Under the pieces are notes generated by a model. The model had not been told where the DNA came from. It saw nothing but the letters and a program-made list of their open reading frames with translations, and made no database searches. Both the position numbers and the translations under genes were made by a program. From positions 124,001 through 188,000 of the forward strand of contig NZ_JAFKHE010000012.1 of the NCBI RefSeq assembly GCF_017307495.1: a stretch of 64,000 nt of DNA, written 5' to 3'. The stretch comes from Devosia sp. (GTDB lineage Bacteria; Pseudomonadota; Alphaproteobacteria; Rhizobiales; Devosiaceae). Shown here piece by piece: positions 63,385 to 64,000 of the stretch. Position 1 is the stretch's first letter. Every line of letters starts with the position of its first letter.

Positions 63385-64000
63385 CGTTCCGCCGACTTTC
63401 GGAACATGCCGCGGATGGCCCGCCAGGCCGGCGCGACGACCTTGCCGGCGATCGGGATCAGGATCAGCCCGAGCACAAGGCCGAGAACGAGGTCGGCGAG
63501 GATCGTCGCCAGCCCGCCGGCGAAGCCGTCGGGAGCCGGCAGCAACTGCTCGATCCAGTGGGCGAAGGCCTCGATGCCGTGCTCGATGAAACCCAGCCCG
63601 AAACCCGAGAGGCCGTGCACAATGATGCCGCCGCCGACCCAGATCATGGCGGCCGTGCCGACGACCGACAGCGTCTGCATCACCCACGGCATGGCGAGCA
63701 GTATACCGCGTCCGAAAGCGCGGCCGGCCCCGGTGCGGGCTTTCCGGGCGAGCAGCAGGCCGAAATCGTCCGCCTTGACGATCAGCGCCACCGCGCCATA
63801 GACCGCGAGCGTGATGCCGATGCCGACCACGGCAAGCACGATCGCCTGCTCCCAGAACGGCATCGCCGGCAGCGCGGCGAGCGCGATGGTCATGATCTCA
63901 GCCGAGAGGATGAAGTCCGTCTGGATCGCGCCGGTCACCCGCTCGTCCTCCAGCGTGGCGCCTTGATCCTCGGGCCGTTCGACCTCTGCCGCGTGCGCGT
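63381..64000 (-). CDS. DUF808/YedI-like membrane protein (5' end missing)
   Basis: This is a polytopic inner-membrane protein of the DUF808 family. The visible part (about 206 residues) has the conserved VTGAIQTDFILSAEIMTIAL and several TM helices (AIVLAVVGIGITLAVYGAVA, LSVVGTAAMIWVGGGIIVHG, LVLGLVLGLILIPIAGK). The frame is open to the right edge of the window with acidic residues (EVERPEDQGATLEDER), so the N-terminal part lies outside. Function is unknown. Confidence 0.9.
   Translation of the reverse strand, partial: AHAAEVERPEDQGATLEDERVTGAIQTDFILSAEIMTIALAALPAMPFWEQAIVLAVVGIGITLAVYGAVALIVKADDFGLLLARKARTGAGRAFGRGILLAMPWVMQTLSVVGTAAMIWVGGGIIVHGLSGFGLGFIEHGIEAFAHWIEQLLPAPDGFAGGLATILADLVLGLVLGLILIPIAGKVVAPAWRAIRGMFRKSAER

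Noticed and set aside
1..64000. tRNA, rRNA, CRISPR array, insertion sequence or prophage
   Set aside because: Reading both strands showed no cloverleaf, rRNA segment, repeat-spacer array, transposase or integrase.

Overview
The window is GC-rich, gene-dense chromosomal DNA from an alphaproteobacterium, most likely a member of Hyphomicrobiales (Rhizobiales) close to Devosiaceae. This rests on gene content and order: a nifS/sufB-sufC-sufD-sufS-DUF59-sufA cluster, a purM-purN pair divergent from perM-hdaA-ppk1-ppx, and the families DUF3126, DUF2336, HdaA and small PilZ proteins. No rRNA, tRNA, CRISPR array, transposase or phage gene was seen. The genus is an inference.

Layout. 0-6.3 kb: 3' part of gatB, a nucleoside deaminase, an MFS transporter, a VOC protein, an EamA exporter, and a divergent MarR-GNAT fusion gene with a palindromic operator. 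6.3-13.7 kb: purine genes purN and purM, then the overlapping chain perM-hdaA-ppk1-ppx (membrane permease, replication-initiation control, polyphosphate synthesis and breakdown). 13.7-19 kb: an MFS transporter, an FAD monooxygenase, a CHCC zinc-finger protein, an alpha/beta hydrolase, cysE and a DUF3126 gene. 19-31 kb: thrS, small secreted proteins, a cupin, a PilZ protein, a class III cyclase-TPR protein, an ECF sigma factor with two YCII/DGPF genes, a secreted repeat protein, a nitroreductase, a lytic transglycosylase and a DUF2336 protein. 31-38.5 kb: nadK, prfB with its programmed +1 frameshift, a 1107-residue E1alpha-E1beta-lipoyl-KAS III fusion, an M23 peptidase and a Bcp peroxiredoxin. 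38.6-44.8 kb: an AsmA-like giant protein, a universal stress protein, tyrS and an alpha/beta hydrolase. 44.9-52.1 kb: the SUF iron-sulfur cluster operon, preceded by an Irr-type iron control element. 52.3-64 kb: a divergent aroA, a diguanylate cyclase, a DEAD-box helicase, parE, two paralogous secreted proteins, a small membrane ORF, an ABC-F ATPase, two tandem double-PilZ proteins and a DUF808 membrane protein cut by the right edge.

The most unusual item is the fusion gene at 33255-36578. It joins a complete 2-oxoacid dehydrogenase E1, a lipoyl carrier domain and a complete 3-oxoacyl-ACP synthase III in one chain, with every catalytic residue visible and no E2 acyltransferase domain. The layout suggests an enzyme that decarboxylates a 2-oxoacid and passes the acyl group straight to a condensing enzyme. 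A second pattern not explained by the genes is a set of six 11-bp-period direct repeats (TGAAC-N6-TGAAC type) clustered around the small secreted-protein genes near 22 kb and 58.6 kb. It looks like a response-regulator binding site.

Repeats include a roughly 92-bp double-hairpin element (two full copies and one half copy) and a 134-bp nested palindrome inside the suf operon between sufD and sufS.
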